IMG/VR virus record: IMGVR_UViG_3300045135_002039 | Span: 1 to 29,393 of that record | DNA length: 29,393 nt | Direction: 5' to 3' (one strand) | Origin: a virus | In this document: positions 21,573-28,678 of the stretch, piece after piece | Layout: the number at the start of each line of letters is the position of its first letter | Position numbering within the stretch: the stretch's first letter is position 1 | The notes under the pieces: generated by a model | Seen by the model: the letters and a program-made list of their open reading frames with translations, nothing else | Told to the model about the DNA's origin: nothing | Database searches by the model: none | Made by a program: the position numbers and the translations under genes

Positions 21573-21601
21573 TGTACATCAACGTATGAATGGTGTATAA
21601 T
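21573..21601 (+). promoter_or_regulatory. TGTACA-class promoter 6, before gp32
   Basis: TGTACA 21573-21578, 17 bases, perfect TATAAT 21596-21601, preceded by GGTG. About 35 bases of AU-rich leader with AAGGA then lead to the gp32 ATG. Its perfect -10 suits a highly expressed gene. Confidence 0.75.
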
Positions 21602-21636
21602 AATACAGTTAATATTTCAGTTACAAGGAAAAATAT

Positions 21637-22542
21637 ATGTCTTTTGCAAACTTAAAGCGTAATCGAGATCAAATCTCTAAACTCATTCAGGCAGCAGGTG
21701 CTTCTGAAGGTGGTGGTGAAAAGAAATCATATGCTGATGATCGTATGTGGAAACCCACAGTAGATAAAGCAGGTAATGGTTACGCTATTATTCGATTCCT
21801 ACCGGCACGTGAAGGTGCTGAACTACCATGGGCTCGTTATTGGGATCATGGTTTTAAAGGCCCAACAGGTCAATGGTATATCGAAAAATCTCTTACATCT
21901 CTTGGTAATCCAGATCCAGTCGGTGAATTGAATTCTCGACTATGGAATTCTGGTATCGAAGAAGATAAAGAGACAGCACGTCGTCAAAAACGTCGGCTAC
22001 ATTACGTATCAAACATTTACGTTGTCTCAGATCCTGGTAATCCTGAAAATGAAGGCAAAGTCTTCATGTATCAGTTTGGCAAAAAAATCCATGATAAAGT
22101 AATGGATATGATGCAACCAGAATTTGCTGATGAAGAACCAGTAAATCCATTTGATATGTGGGAAGGCGCTGACTTTAAACTTAAGATTCGTAATGTCGAA
22201 GGTTATCGTAACTATGACAAATCTGAGTTTGCTGCTCCAGCTCCACTACTTGGCGGAGACGACGAACGTCTCGAAGCAGTTTATGATAAGATGTATGATT
22301 TATCTGAATGGACAGATCCTGCAAACTATAAAACTTATGATGAACTCAAAACTAAATTGTCAACTGTTCTTGGTGAGTTTGCTTCTGCAGGTGAACCAAC
22401 AATGGCACAGACACGTCAGATCAACGAACCAGTTGAGGCACCTGAACCAGCTCGTATGGAACCAGTCACTGCCGAACAAGTGAAAGTTGAAGATGACGAT
22501 GATACGTTGAGCTACTTTGCGAAGTTAGCAGCAGCGGACTAA
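21637..22542 (+). CDS. 32: Single-stranded DNA binding protein gp32
   Basis: A 301-residue T4-type gp32, which coats single-stranded DNA in replication, repair and recombination. In order: a basic N-terminal helix for cooperativity (SFANLKRNRDQISKL), the OB-fold core starting near IIRFLPAREGAELPWARYW, DHGFKGPTGQWYIEKSL, the RRLHYVSNIYVVSDP strand, and an acidic C-terminus (VEDDDDTLSYFAKL) for partner binding. No cysteine occurs anywhere, so the zinc site of T4 gp32 is absent. All 16 arginine codons are CGN. Promoter 6 upstream and a strong hairpin terminator downstream make it a one-gene unit. Confidence 0.93.
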   Translation: MSFANLKRNRDQISKLIQAAGASEGGGEKKSYADDRMWKPTVDKAGNGYAIIRFLPAREGAELPWARYWDHGFKGPTGQWYIEKSLTSLGNPDPVGELNSRLWNSGIEEDKETARRQKRRLHYVSNIYVVSDPGNPENEGKVFMYQFGKKIHDKVMDMMQPEFADEEPVNPFDMWEGADFKLKIRNVEGYRNYDKSEFAAPAPLLGGDDERLEAVYDKMYDLSEWTDPANYKTYDELKTKLSTVLGEFASAGEPTMAQTRQINEPVEAPEPARMEPVTAEQVKVEDDDDTLSYFAKLAAAD

Positions 22543-22630
22543 AAATCCACCCAAAGATCTGCAGTCTTTGGAATGGTGAGTGACCATCAGCTCATAGTGA
22601 TGCACGGTCTTCCGGTGTACAGGGAGATAG
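22543..22630 (+). other. Structured untranslated region after gp32
   Basis: An 88-base stretch without a gene between the gp32 stop and the terminator. It holds a hairpin CCAAAGA / TCTTTGG (22551-22557 with 22565-22571, loop 7) and further short pairings such as TGGT / ACCA just after. No long open frame. It may be a stabilising 3' untranslated region or a small RNA. Confidence 0.45.
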
Positions 22631-22660
22631 AAAGGGAGGCACCTAGGAAGGCCTCCCTTT
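22631..22660. terminator. Strong intrinsic terminator between convergent genes
   Basis: AAAGGGAGGC pairs with GCCTCCCTTT over 10 bases around a 10-base loop (22641-22650). The T-run after the stem serves gp32; on the opposite strand the same stem is also followed by T's, so it can end the minus-strand tail operon, whose last stop is at 22668. Confidence 0.85.
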
Positions 22661-22667
22661 TGATTTA

Positions 22668-24374
22668 TTAGAATGGCGAAGCTAATAGGTTAAAATTATC
22701 AGTTGTTGGAGTAGTTGCAACAGTACTTGTTGAAGTACTCGTATTTTGAGAATTATTACTTTGATCGACCTGATTAATTACAATTGGCGGTAAAGCGCCA
22801 CTTAATGCTGATAGAGCAGCTTGGGCTTCATTATAAGCCATGGCTGTCTCGCTATCTCTAGCAGCAATTCTGTTATCTCTATCAAGATTTCGAGAAGATA
22901 TACTTTGAGCAGCTGCAGCTCTTGTTGAAGCATCTCCTAATCCAAGTTCAAATCCAGGAATAACTGTAAATTGTTTACCACCATTCATCCATTCTGGCAG
23001 CCAGTCTGGAACTTTACCTTTTACTTCCGGAAAACTAAACTGTAAGTTTTCTGAAAGCATAATGTATAAGTTATCACCTAAGTTATTAATGAATGTTGCT
23101 ATTCTATCAAAAGAATTTTTAAACCCATTTACAATACGTGTTATTTGATATTGCACTTGAGTCACAACTATATCTTTTAATATAGTAAATGAATCACCAA
23201 CGGTACCAAGAATGTCTGTAATACCAGATTTAAATCCGGCAAATTTTTCATTAAACATAGTAAAGTCGCCTTTAATCATATTGACGACCATTTGAATATT
23301 ATCAAATATTCCTTGAACTGTTCCAGAAATTAAATCATCAAAACTAAAGCTTTTAAATTTTTTCATAAACCAGCTATCTTCGCTTACGCCAAGATAATTA
23401 GTCATTAACCAACTAATACCTGATTTTAATAAATCAAATGGTGCACCAACAAAATCGCCAAGGAAAGCGCCAATACCCTCACCTAATCGTGATATGAGTC
23501 CTTCTTTATCACTGTTTATAAATGTATTAACGCCATCAAAAGCAGAGATTATAAATCCAATCGGCCAAAGAATTTTTTGTGCAACTTTTAAAATACCTTT
23601 TGCTCCACTACCAATAACGTCAGTAATTTTTGTGAAGAACGGAGATGTAAAAAACTCTCCCATCAATTCTCCGGCTTTAGTGATTGGCCTAAATAAGCTT
23701 TTAATTTGTAAAATAAATCGACCAATTTTTGGAGATTTAAAGTCACCTCCTTCACCAGCCAATGCAATCAATTTACCATCAGCACCAATTCCAAATTTTA
23801 ATAAAATTTTATCTACAAGTTTGTTATATACATCGCCAATAAGAGCTACAGGATTTTTAATCTGAATCTTCTTGTTTGTTTCAGGATCTATTTCAGTAGG
23901 AAGTGCTGGGTTAATTCCAAAAAGTCTAAGTATTTTTGCTCTAAGATTAATTATTGCTTGTGTAATATTTTCAGTAACAGATGTAGGAATAAGAGCTTTT
24001 ATTCCGTCACCCAATTTACCGATGTTTTCAATAGCTTTGAGTTCCCAGCCTCGAAGACCAGCAAATGCTCCTGCTACAGCTAAAGCTCCTGCAGTAATAC
24101 CGGCTACAAGAGAAGCAATTCGTGCAGCTGTTGCTGCAAGGGCTGAAAACATTCCTTCTCCTGGAAGAGAGATGTTTGGACTATATCCTTCGCCCTTGGC
24201 TCTTGGAGCTTGGACTTTTGGGCCTTTTAGTTTATCTAAAGATCCGTAATCTTCTTTTTTAAAACGAGCAACAAAAACATTTGTAAGCGCCTGGACTGCT
24301 CCAGTCGTTTCTTCTTGAGATTTGTTATTTATCCTGATCTGTTGTACGAGATCTTTTAATGTAGCTTCTGCCAT
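22668..24374 (-). CDS. 29: Tail tape measure protein, gp29-like
   Basis: A 568-residue protein placed and built like a tape measure, close to the length of T4 gp29 (about 590 residues). It has an N-terminal coiled region, hydrophobic segments at about 76-106 (LAATAARIASLVAGITAGAL within it) and near 275-290 (ILWPIGFIISAFDGV), a long helical middle, and a low-complexity Ser/Thr/Asn end (NNSQNTSTSTSTVATT). The protein would fill the tail tube, set its length and help DNA passage. Its ATG overlaps the stop of the gp51-like frame, the usual order of chaperone then tape measure. Confidence 0.72.
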   Translation of the reverse strand: MAEATLKDLVQQIRINNKSQEETTGAVQALTNVFVARFKKEDYGSLDKLKGPKVQAPRAKGEGYSPNISLPGEGMFSALAATAARIASLVAGITAGALAVAGAFAGLRGWELKAIENIGKLGDGIKALIPTSVTENITQAIINLRAKILRLFGINPALPTEIDPETNKKIQIKNPVALIGDVYNKLVDKILLKFGIGADGKLIALAGEGGDFKSPKIGRFILQIKSLFRPITKAGELMGEFFTSPFFTKITDVIGSGAKGILKVAQKILWPIGFIISAFDGVNTFINSDKEGLISRLGEGIGAFLGDFVGAPFDLLKSGISWLMTNYLGVSEDSWFMKKFKSFSFDDLISGTVQGIFDNIQMVVNMIKGDFTMFNEKFAGFKSGITDILGTVGDSFTILKDIVVTQVQYQITRIVNGFKNSFDRIATFINNLGDNLYIMLSENLQFSFPEVKGKVPDWLPEWMNGGKQFTVIPGFELGLGDASTRAAAAQSISSRNLDRDNRIAARDSETAMAYNEAQAALSALSGALPPIVINQVDQSNNSQNTSTSTSTVATTPTTDNFNLLASPF

Positions 24375-24568
24375 TAGCTTTTACCTACGTTTCTTTCTCT
24401 TGCTCTTTCATTCTCTTCTTTAATATGTTCAATCAATAATGTAAGATATATTTCCCTTTCCCATGGTATCATATTCTCAAGTTCAGTTAATGAGTAATTA
24501 TGATGCTGCATTAATCCAAAATTAGTTTTATAGTAACTAATTAGGCTTTCATGAGAAAGGCATATTAC
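24374..24568 (-). CDS. 51: gp51-like tail chaperone domain, read by -1 frameshift
   Basis: A 64-codon frame in the -1 frame of gp26, starting at the slippery site and ending on the tape measure ATG (TAATG). The product is helical: HESLISYYKTNFGLMQHHNY, then SLTELENMIPWEREIYLTLL and a charged end. No ATG, GTG or TTG occurs before codon 20 (ATG at 24511), although the protein-like pattern begins at codon 6, so independent initiation would lose conserved-looking sequence. The most likely product is a gp26 fusion of about 297 residues. The gp51 label rests on gene order and size class in related phages. Confidence 0.65.
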   Translation of the reverse strand, partial: VICLSHESLISYYKTNFGLMQHHNYSLTELENMIPWEREIYLTLLIEHIKEENERARERNVGKS

Positions 24569-24574
24569 AAAAAA
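24546..24574 (-). promoter_or_regulatory. Probable -1 programmed frameshift signal
   Basis: The gp26 frame ends GAT TTT TTG TAA. The heptamer T TTT TTG (24574-24568, minus strand) is in the exact X XXY YYZ phase needed for a -1 slip. Eight bases after it comes a hairpin, CTTTC / GAAAG with loop TCAT (24559-24555 with 24550-24546), a normal distance for a stimulating structure. The zero-frame stop directly follows the heptamer. Confidence 0.7.
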
Positions 24575-25266
24575 TCATTCATCCCCTGTAGTTCAAGTGT
24601 GTTATCATGTGTACAACCACCACATTTAAATTCTACTTTATGTTTTAGTTGTGGCATTGCATCGACAAATTCTCTAATCTTATCAAATTGTGGTCCACTC
24701 AAGGATTCAATAAATTCTAAGACTTCAGACTCTGGTTCGTCTTTCACCATGATTCTTTCTTCACCCGATTCAATAGTATCAATACATCTTAGAATCATTT
24801 TAAATGTCATTTCAGTCTGAGATGTAAATTTGCTTAAGTCTAAAATATCATTATATCGTGGCCAACGTAAATTAACAGCGATTGTATCAGTTAATTCTAT
24901 TCGAGTATTTACTTTTGGTACGTCTATTTTTATTTCTTCTACCGGAATTACGACTTCATTTGGAGTTTCGCACTCAGAACATTTAAGAGATACTTTAGTT
25001 GTTTCTCCAACAGATTTTGCTCTAATTCGTGTAAAAAGATATTCAACATCAAATGTTGTAAGTTTATTTCTATCTACACCATTTTCTACACATGAATCAA
25101 TAGTATCGACGACTGCGTTTAAAGCTTGTTGCTGATCTTGAGATTCCATTGCAAGCATTAATACTTTTTCTTCTTTTACAAGATACGGCCTAAACCGCAC
25201 TTTTTCTTGAGTCGAAGGAATTACCGTTTCATATTGTGGTACATTATTTAATTTAGGTAAGGCCAT
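24565..25266 (-). CDS. 26: gp26-like baseplate hub or tail chaperone protein
   Basis: A 233-residue protein of the T4 gp26 (T4 baseplate) type. Two CxxC pairs, CSECETPNEVV and CGGCTHDNTLEL, suggest a zinc ribbon split across the chain; N-terminal segments RFRPYLVKEEKVLMLAMESQ are typical. In T4, gp26 is needed for hub assembly. Here the gene sits between a tube-family protein and the tape measure, the place of lambda gpG, and ends in a slippery heptamer. ATG 25266 with GGAG upstream is chosen over a TTG at 25281. Starts by TAATG overlap. Confidence 0.75.
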   Translation of the reverse strand: MALPKLNNVPQYETVIPSTQEKVRFRPYLVKEEKVLMLAMESQDQQQALNAVVDTIDSCVENGVDRNKLTTFDVEYLFTRIRAKSVGETTKVSLKCSECETPNEVVIPVEEIKIDVPKVNTRIELTDTIAVNLRWPRYNDILDLSKFTSQTEMTFKMILRCIDTIESGEERIMVKDEPESEVLEFIESLSGPQFDKIREFVDAMPQLKHKVEFKCGGCTHDNTLELQGMNDFL

Positions 25267-25853
25267 TATACAGATCTCCAATCCTTATATGATAATTGCA
25301 CATTCAATTCAACCATTCCATTTGCTTCATTATTAAATTCTATAGCGTTCATGGTTGTGGGAAACGCTTTTTCAAGTATACACGTATATACTGATTTTGC
25401 ATCAGTAAACAAATCAATATCTATATCTATGTTTAGCTGTCCGAGATTAAAGTTAATATCGACAGGCAAATCGAAAGCTGCGCCTTTCTCAAGTTGTTCA
25501 ATACGTACTTCAAAGCTATATTCATCCGGATAGTTTAGCTGCTTTGTCTCGATATCGACAGCGAGGTTTTGCCAATATTCAAAATAACGTTTTAGGTTAT
25601 AATCATTCGTAACATGAAAAGTTAAAGATACGTCTTCCTGAGCATATGCATAAGCTTGTTTTACCGCTTTCATTCCAACTACTCTATCATTTGTTAAGAG
25701 TTGCCGGCCGGGTAGCTGCACATTTTTACATAGTAAATTTAATGTACGAGTGTCTACAATTCCTGGTAATGCAGGAAGATATACACGAAATAAGTTAGGC
25801 GTAGCAAGGCCTCTGCTTAATGCACCTTTTAATTGATCGACGCTATAAACCAT
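25266..25853 (-). CDS. Tail tube family protein (gp19/gp54-like)
   Basis: A 195-residue protein with the layout of T4 tube proteins: PNLFRVYLPAL near the start (T4 gp19 has RPNLFQV), then NLLCKNVQLPG, then VSLTFHVTNDYNLKRYFEYW (gp19: a strand, then a helix with W), and a C-terminal VELNVQLSYKDW strand. It may be a tube subunit or the tube initiator gp54. It stands directly before gp26, like the lambda tube gene V before G. Overlaps both neighbours as TAATG. Confidence 0.6.
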   Translation of the reverse strand: MVYSVDQLKGALSRGLATPNLFRVYLPALPGIVDTRTLNLLCKNVQLPGRQLLTNDRVVGMKAVKQAYAYAQEDVSLTFHVTNDYNLKRYFEYWQNLAVDIETKQLNYPDEYSFEVRIEQLEKGAAFDLPVDINFNLGQLNIDIDIDLFTDAKSVYTCILEKAFPTTMNAIEFNNEANGMVELNVQLSYKDWRSV

Positions 25854-26437
25854 TAAATCATTTTCCTTGAATCTCTATATACTGTAGCTTTGCTTGATTT
25901 TTGGAAATCAGCCGTTGGCAAAAATGTTGCTATCTCCCATTCAGGAGCAGGCACAAGAGCAAATCTACTTCTTACATGTTCATTTAAGTAATGTTTAAAA
26001 CATGGCTTAAAATATTTTAATTTAGAAGTACGTTGCAGCATATTATATCGAATTTGAAACTTTGTAGTTTCATCATAGTTTTTATTATTTGTAATATCCA
26101 TAAGACCATCGAGCATTCGTGCACGTAATACAGGCGGAAGATAGTGTAGATTCAAACCATAGAATCCACCAGGTGCACGGCCGACTACAATAGTTAATGG
26201 AAAGCTGTCATAATATGGTAGAGTATCTTTTGTTTTCGGATCGTAGAAATACATGTACATATTACCAAGTATACCACGATTTCTTAACTCAACAGGATCT
26301 TGATTCATGAGTTGCCGACGATTGACACGACCCATCGATTGCGCCTTACGCCTAAACCAATCCATAGATTCTCTTGATCGTGGAGTAATACCTGCCCGAA
26401 AAGCTTCGTACTCTAGTTTTTGAAATATATTTGTCAT
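25853..26437 (-). CDS. DNA end protector-like protein (gp2-like)
   Basis: A 194-residue basic protein with the segment MYFYDPKTKDTLPYYDSFPL and then GGFYGLNLHYLPP, which I associate with gp2-type proteins of T4-like phages. In T4, gene 2 lies close to gene 4, as here, and gp2 guards packaged DNA ends from RecBCD. The assignment rests on memory of the motif and synteny. A late octamer ends only 5 bases before the ATG, so the transcript may be nearly leaderless; M25 is an alternative start. Confidence 0.5.
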   Translation of the reverse strand: MTNIFQKLEYEAFRAGITPRSRESMDWFRRKAQSMGRVNRRQLMNQDPVELRNRGILGNMYMYFYDPKTKDTLPYYDSFPLTIVVGRAPGGFYGLNLHYLPPVLRARMLDGLMDITNNKNYDETTKFQIRYNMLQRTSKLKYFKPCFKHYLNEHVRSRFALVPAPEWEIATFLPTADFQKSSKATVYRDSRKMI

Positions 26438-26442
26438 ACCAC

Positions 26443-26450
26443 TATTTATA
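26443..26450 (-). promoter_or_regulatory. T4-type late promoter, minus strand
   Basis: TATAAATA on the minus strand (plus TATTTATA), between the gp4 stop and the ATG at 26437. Transcription would begin at or next to the start codon. It could also be chance in AT-rich DNA. Confidence 0.45.
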
Positions 26451-26452
26451 TG

Positions 26453-26938
26453 TTATTTCGTCTTTTTTCTCACAGGGCCTAGCGGCTTTAATTTCTTAAT
26501 TGGTTTAGGCATAATCTTCATTTCTTGTAGAGTTTTTTCGGTCCATATCTGAAACTCCCATCCACGATCTTTTGCAAAACTATTTGCGGCTTCCCACTTA
26601 TTCATATTCTTAACGTACGTTAATCCTTCATTGATGTATTGTTTTGTCTTACGTTTGCCTTGTGGTGGCATAGTTTCTTTTTCAGGTTTAATCTCTACAA
26701 GAAGTGTTCTATTATCTTTAAACGTGATTTTAAGATCAACAAAATAACGATGGTATCTCTTATCAACCTCATAAAAATATGGAACTACGGTTTCTTCTGA
26801 ACTCCAGGCTTTTACGTTTGGATTATCATCACACCATTTAAAACAATGACGTTCCCACATCGATCGAAATACAACTGCAGTATGATCGCCTTTGTACTTC
26901 GATATGTTCTTCACCTTATACTTTCCAGAATATGCCAT
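26453..26938 (-). CDS. 4: Head completion protein gp4
   Basis: A 161-residue homologue of T4 gp4, needed to finish filled heads before tail joining. It starts MAYSGKYKVKNISKYKGD, very close to T4's MAYSGKW, and keeps RSMWERHCFKW. A PD-(D/E)XK-like core is present: E29, D68 in RYFVDLK, and E82-x-K84 in VEIKPEKET, followed by an ITTE-like segment WEFQIWTEKTL, as in the TnsA-like endonuclease fold. Divergently arranged with gp48. Confidence 0.88.
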   Translation of the reverse strand: MAYSGKYKVKNISKYKGDHTAVVFRSMWERHCFKWCDDNPNVKAWSSEETVVPYFYEVDKRYHRYFVDLKITFKDNRTLLVEIKPEKETMPPQGKRKTKQYINEGLTYVKNMNKWEAANSFAKDRGWEFQIWTEKTLQEMKIMPKPIKKLKPLGPVRKKTK

Positions 26939-26945
26939 AAAACTT

Positions 26946-26953
26946 TATAAATA
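26946..26953 (+). promoter_or_regulatory. T4-type late promoter before gp48
   Basis: Exact TATAAATA about 35 bases before ATG 26988, in the gap between divergent gp4 and gp48. The minus strand of the same site reads TATAAAGT, a poorer match that could serve gp4. Confidence 0.68.
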
Positions 26954-26987
26954 GTTGAAAGATTTTTTAGTATTTATTGGAAAAACT

Positions 26988-27941
26988 ATGCCAAAATATC
27001 AATTTCCTCTTTCTGATCAAGATGACTATAGAGGTAGAGTTTTATTTACTACTATCATAGAAACGCCCGCATCCATTGATCAGGCTGCATTAGACCGTGT
27101 TTCAAATGCTACAAGCGAAGGAATCGGTGATGTCCTTAGCGCCTTGAAAGATTTTGGAACAAAAGAAATTCAATCTGGATATGCAACACCCGGAGAAAGC
27201 GTTGCGTTGTATCTACCTCCGGCTCAACAAGTGCAAGATGCTGTACAGTTTGACAACATGGAATTTGGAATCCGCGGAGCCATGGGTTTAGACGCTATGC
27301 AAAATGGTGGGCAAAGTATTGCAGGTTCTGTTATGGATAATATGTTTGGAGCAGGAAGTATTTCTAAACTGTTAGAAAACATTGGATCTCAGAGCGTGGC
27401 AAGAGTTGTTGCAGCTGAAACTGCCAGACGTGTAAATGAAAGAGCAGGCGGCGTAATCTCTACTGCAACACAAACAGTAGCAAATCCAAATATTCGTGCA
27501 GTATTTAAATCAGTAAGACCAAGAGAGCATACATTTACTTTTAAATTTATGCCAAGGAACGAAAGAGAAGCAAGAGAAATAGAGAATATTATAAAATTCT
27601 TTAGAAAAGAAGTATATCCTGAATCTATTAATATTGGTAAAGTAAGTGTAGGATATAAATTTCCAAACAAATTTGCAATTCAAACAATATATAACGGTAA
27701 AAAGGTTGGGGCAGATCTTCTTCCAAGCTATCTTACTTCTATGTCTACTAACTATAACTCTACGTCTATGTCTTTCTATAGAGACGGCCAATATTCAGAA
27801 ATTGATCTAACATTAACTATGCTAGAATTTAGAACGCTATCTAAACAAGACGTCACGCTTGGATTTAACTTTTATGGTGATGGTTATCAAAATTGGTGGG
27901 AAACATTTATTGGCGATATATTCCCGACTTGGAGACCGTAA
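26988..27941 (+). CDS. 48: Baseplate tail tube cap protein gp48
   Basis: A 317-residue protein resembling gp48 of marine T4-like phages: a variable N-terminal half with Ala/Gly-rich helices, then SVRPREHTFTFKFMPRNERE (T4: KVFTWDLTPRSTED), a helix IENIIKFFRKEVYPE, and C-terminal strands ending LTLTMLEFRTLSKQDV, like T4 LEITMREIITLNRA. It caps the baseplate and starts tube growth with gp54. ATG 26988 is used because the TTG at 26955 would lie against the late promoter. Overlaps gp53 as TAATG. Confidence 0.72.
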   Translation: MPKYQFPLSDQDDYRGRVLFTTIIETPASIDQAALDRVSNATSEGIGDVLSALKDFGTKEIQSGYATPGESVALYLPPAQQVQDAVQFDNMEFGIRGAMGLDAMQNGGQSIAGSVMDNMFGAGSISKLLENIGSQSVARVVAAETARRVNERAGGVISTATQTVANPNIRAVFKSVRPREHTFTFKFMPRNEREAREIENIIKFFRKEVYPESINIGKVSVGYKFPNKFAIQTIYNGKKVGADLLPSYLTSMSTNYNSTSMSFYRDGQYSEIDLTLTMLEFRTLSKQDVTLGFNFYGDGYQNWWETFIGDIFPTWRP

Positions 27942-28678
27942 TGGCAACTTATTTTAAAAATTTTCCTATACTCTCATATTCTTTTGGTGATAATGAACAG
28001 CCTGTTGCATTTCAGAATTTGACAGCATATGTAGATCTTATTGATAGAATAAAAGATGATATTTCTTTTTATCGTAAATATTACATTTTAGAAGGTGATA
28101 GGCCTGACCAAGTATCACATAAACTATACGGATCAACAGATTTTTATTGGACGTTCTTTTTACTTAACGATCATTTAAGATTACAAGGATGGCCGTTAAC
28201 AGAAAAAGAATTAAAAAAGTTAGCAGCAGAGCAATTTCCAAATACTGTATTAACTACAGGAGATAATTTAACCGGAATCTTTTTAGTAGGTCAAACAGTA
28301 AATGGTTCTACAAGTGGTACATCCGGCACAATTGTACATCGCAATTTAGATTTAGGCCAAATACATGTAGGCGGTTCGTTAACATTCAATAGTACTGAAG
28401 TTGTTACATCACAGGCTGGAGAACAAGTTCAGGCTGTTACACTCAATAGAGCCATTGATGAAGTAAATGCAATCAGATATTATATTGACGGAGATGAAAA
28501 TCACGTAGATATAGATCCTCTGACAGATTCTGATGGATCTGTTTCTGCCGGAGGTTTTGTTCCTGTTACAAACATTGAGGCATTTAGAGCCGCTAATGAT
28601 AAGCTAAAAGAAATAACTGTTATAAGACCCGACGTAATCAGAGATGTAGTAAGAGATTTTGAAGAAGCCTTAGCATGA
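27941..28678 (+). CDS. 53: Baseplate wedge protein gp53
   Basis: A 245-residue homologue of T4 gp53, which joins wedges in the baseplate. Shared features are an N-terminal YFKNFPILSY, FYRKYYILEGDRPDQVSHKL (T4: YYIKGSPRPEELANAI) and STDFYWTFFLLNDHL followed by W. It is longer than T4 gp53 (196). The extra part is a Ser/Thr/Gly-rich strand region at about 108-150 (GQTVNGSTSGTSGTIVHRNL), perhaps an inserted beta domain. C-terminal NDKLKEITVIRPD matches T4 LRQIKIIAKSD. Ends ATGA on the next gene. Confidence 0.82.
   Translation: MATYFKNFPILSYSFGDNEQPVAFQNLTAYVDLIDRIKDDISFYRKYYILEGDRPDQVSHKLYGSTDFYWTFFLLNDHLRLQGWPLTEKELKKLAAEQFPNTVLTTGDNLTGIFLVGQTVNGSTSGTSGTIVHRNLDLGQIHVGGSLTFNSTEVVTSQAGEQVQAVTLNRAIDEVNAIRYYIDGDENHVDIDPLTDSDGSVSAGGFVPVTNIEAFRAANDKLKEITVIRPDVIRDVVRDFEEALA

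Noticed and set aside
22151-22483. 110-residue frame inside gp32
   Set aside because: Off-frame reading of gp32, which is certain.
23494-24249. Two plus-strand frames opposite the tape measure gene
   Set aside because: They are antisense shadows; the minus-strand protein has clear tape measure properties and position.
3415-26255. Other TGTACA hexamers (for example 3415, 3503, 9369, 13225, 18547, 20840, 24609, 26252)
   Set aside because: They lie inside genes and have no TAnnAT-like box 17 bases downstream, unlike the six promoters accepted.
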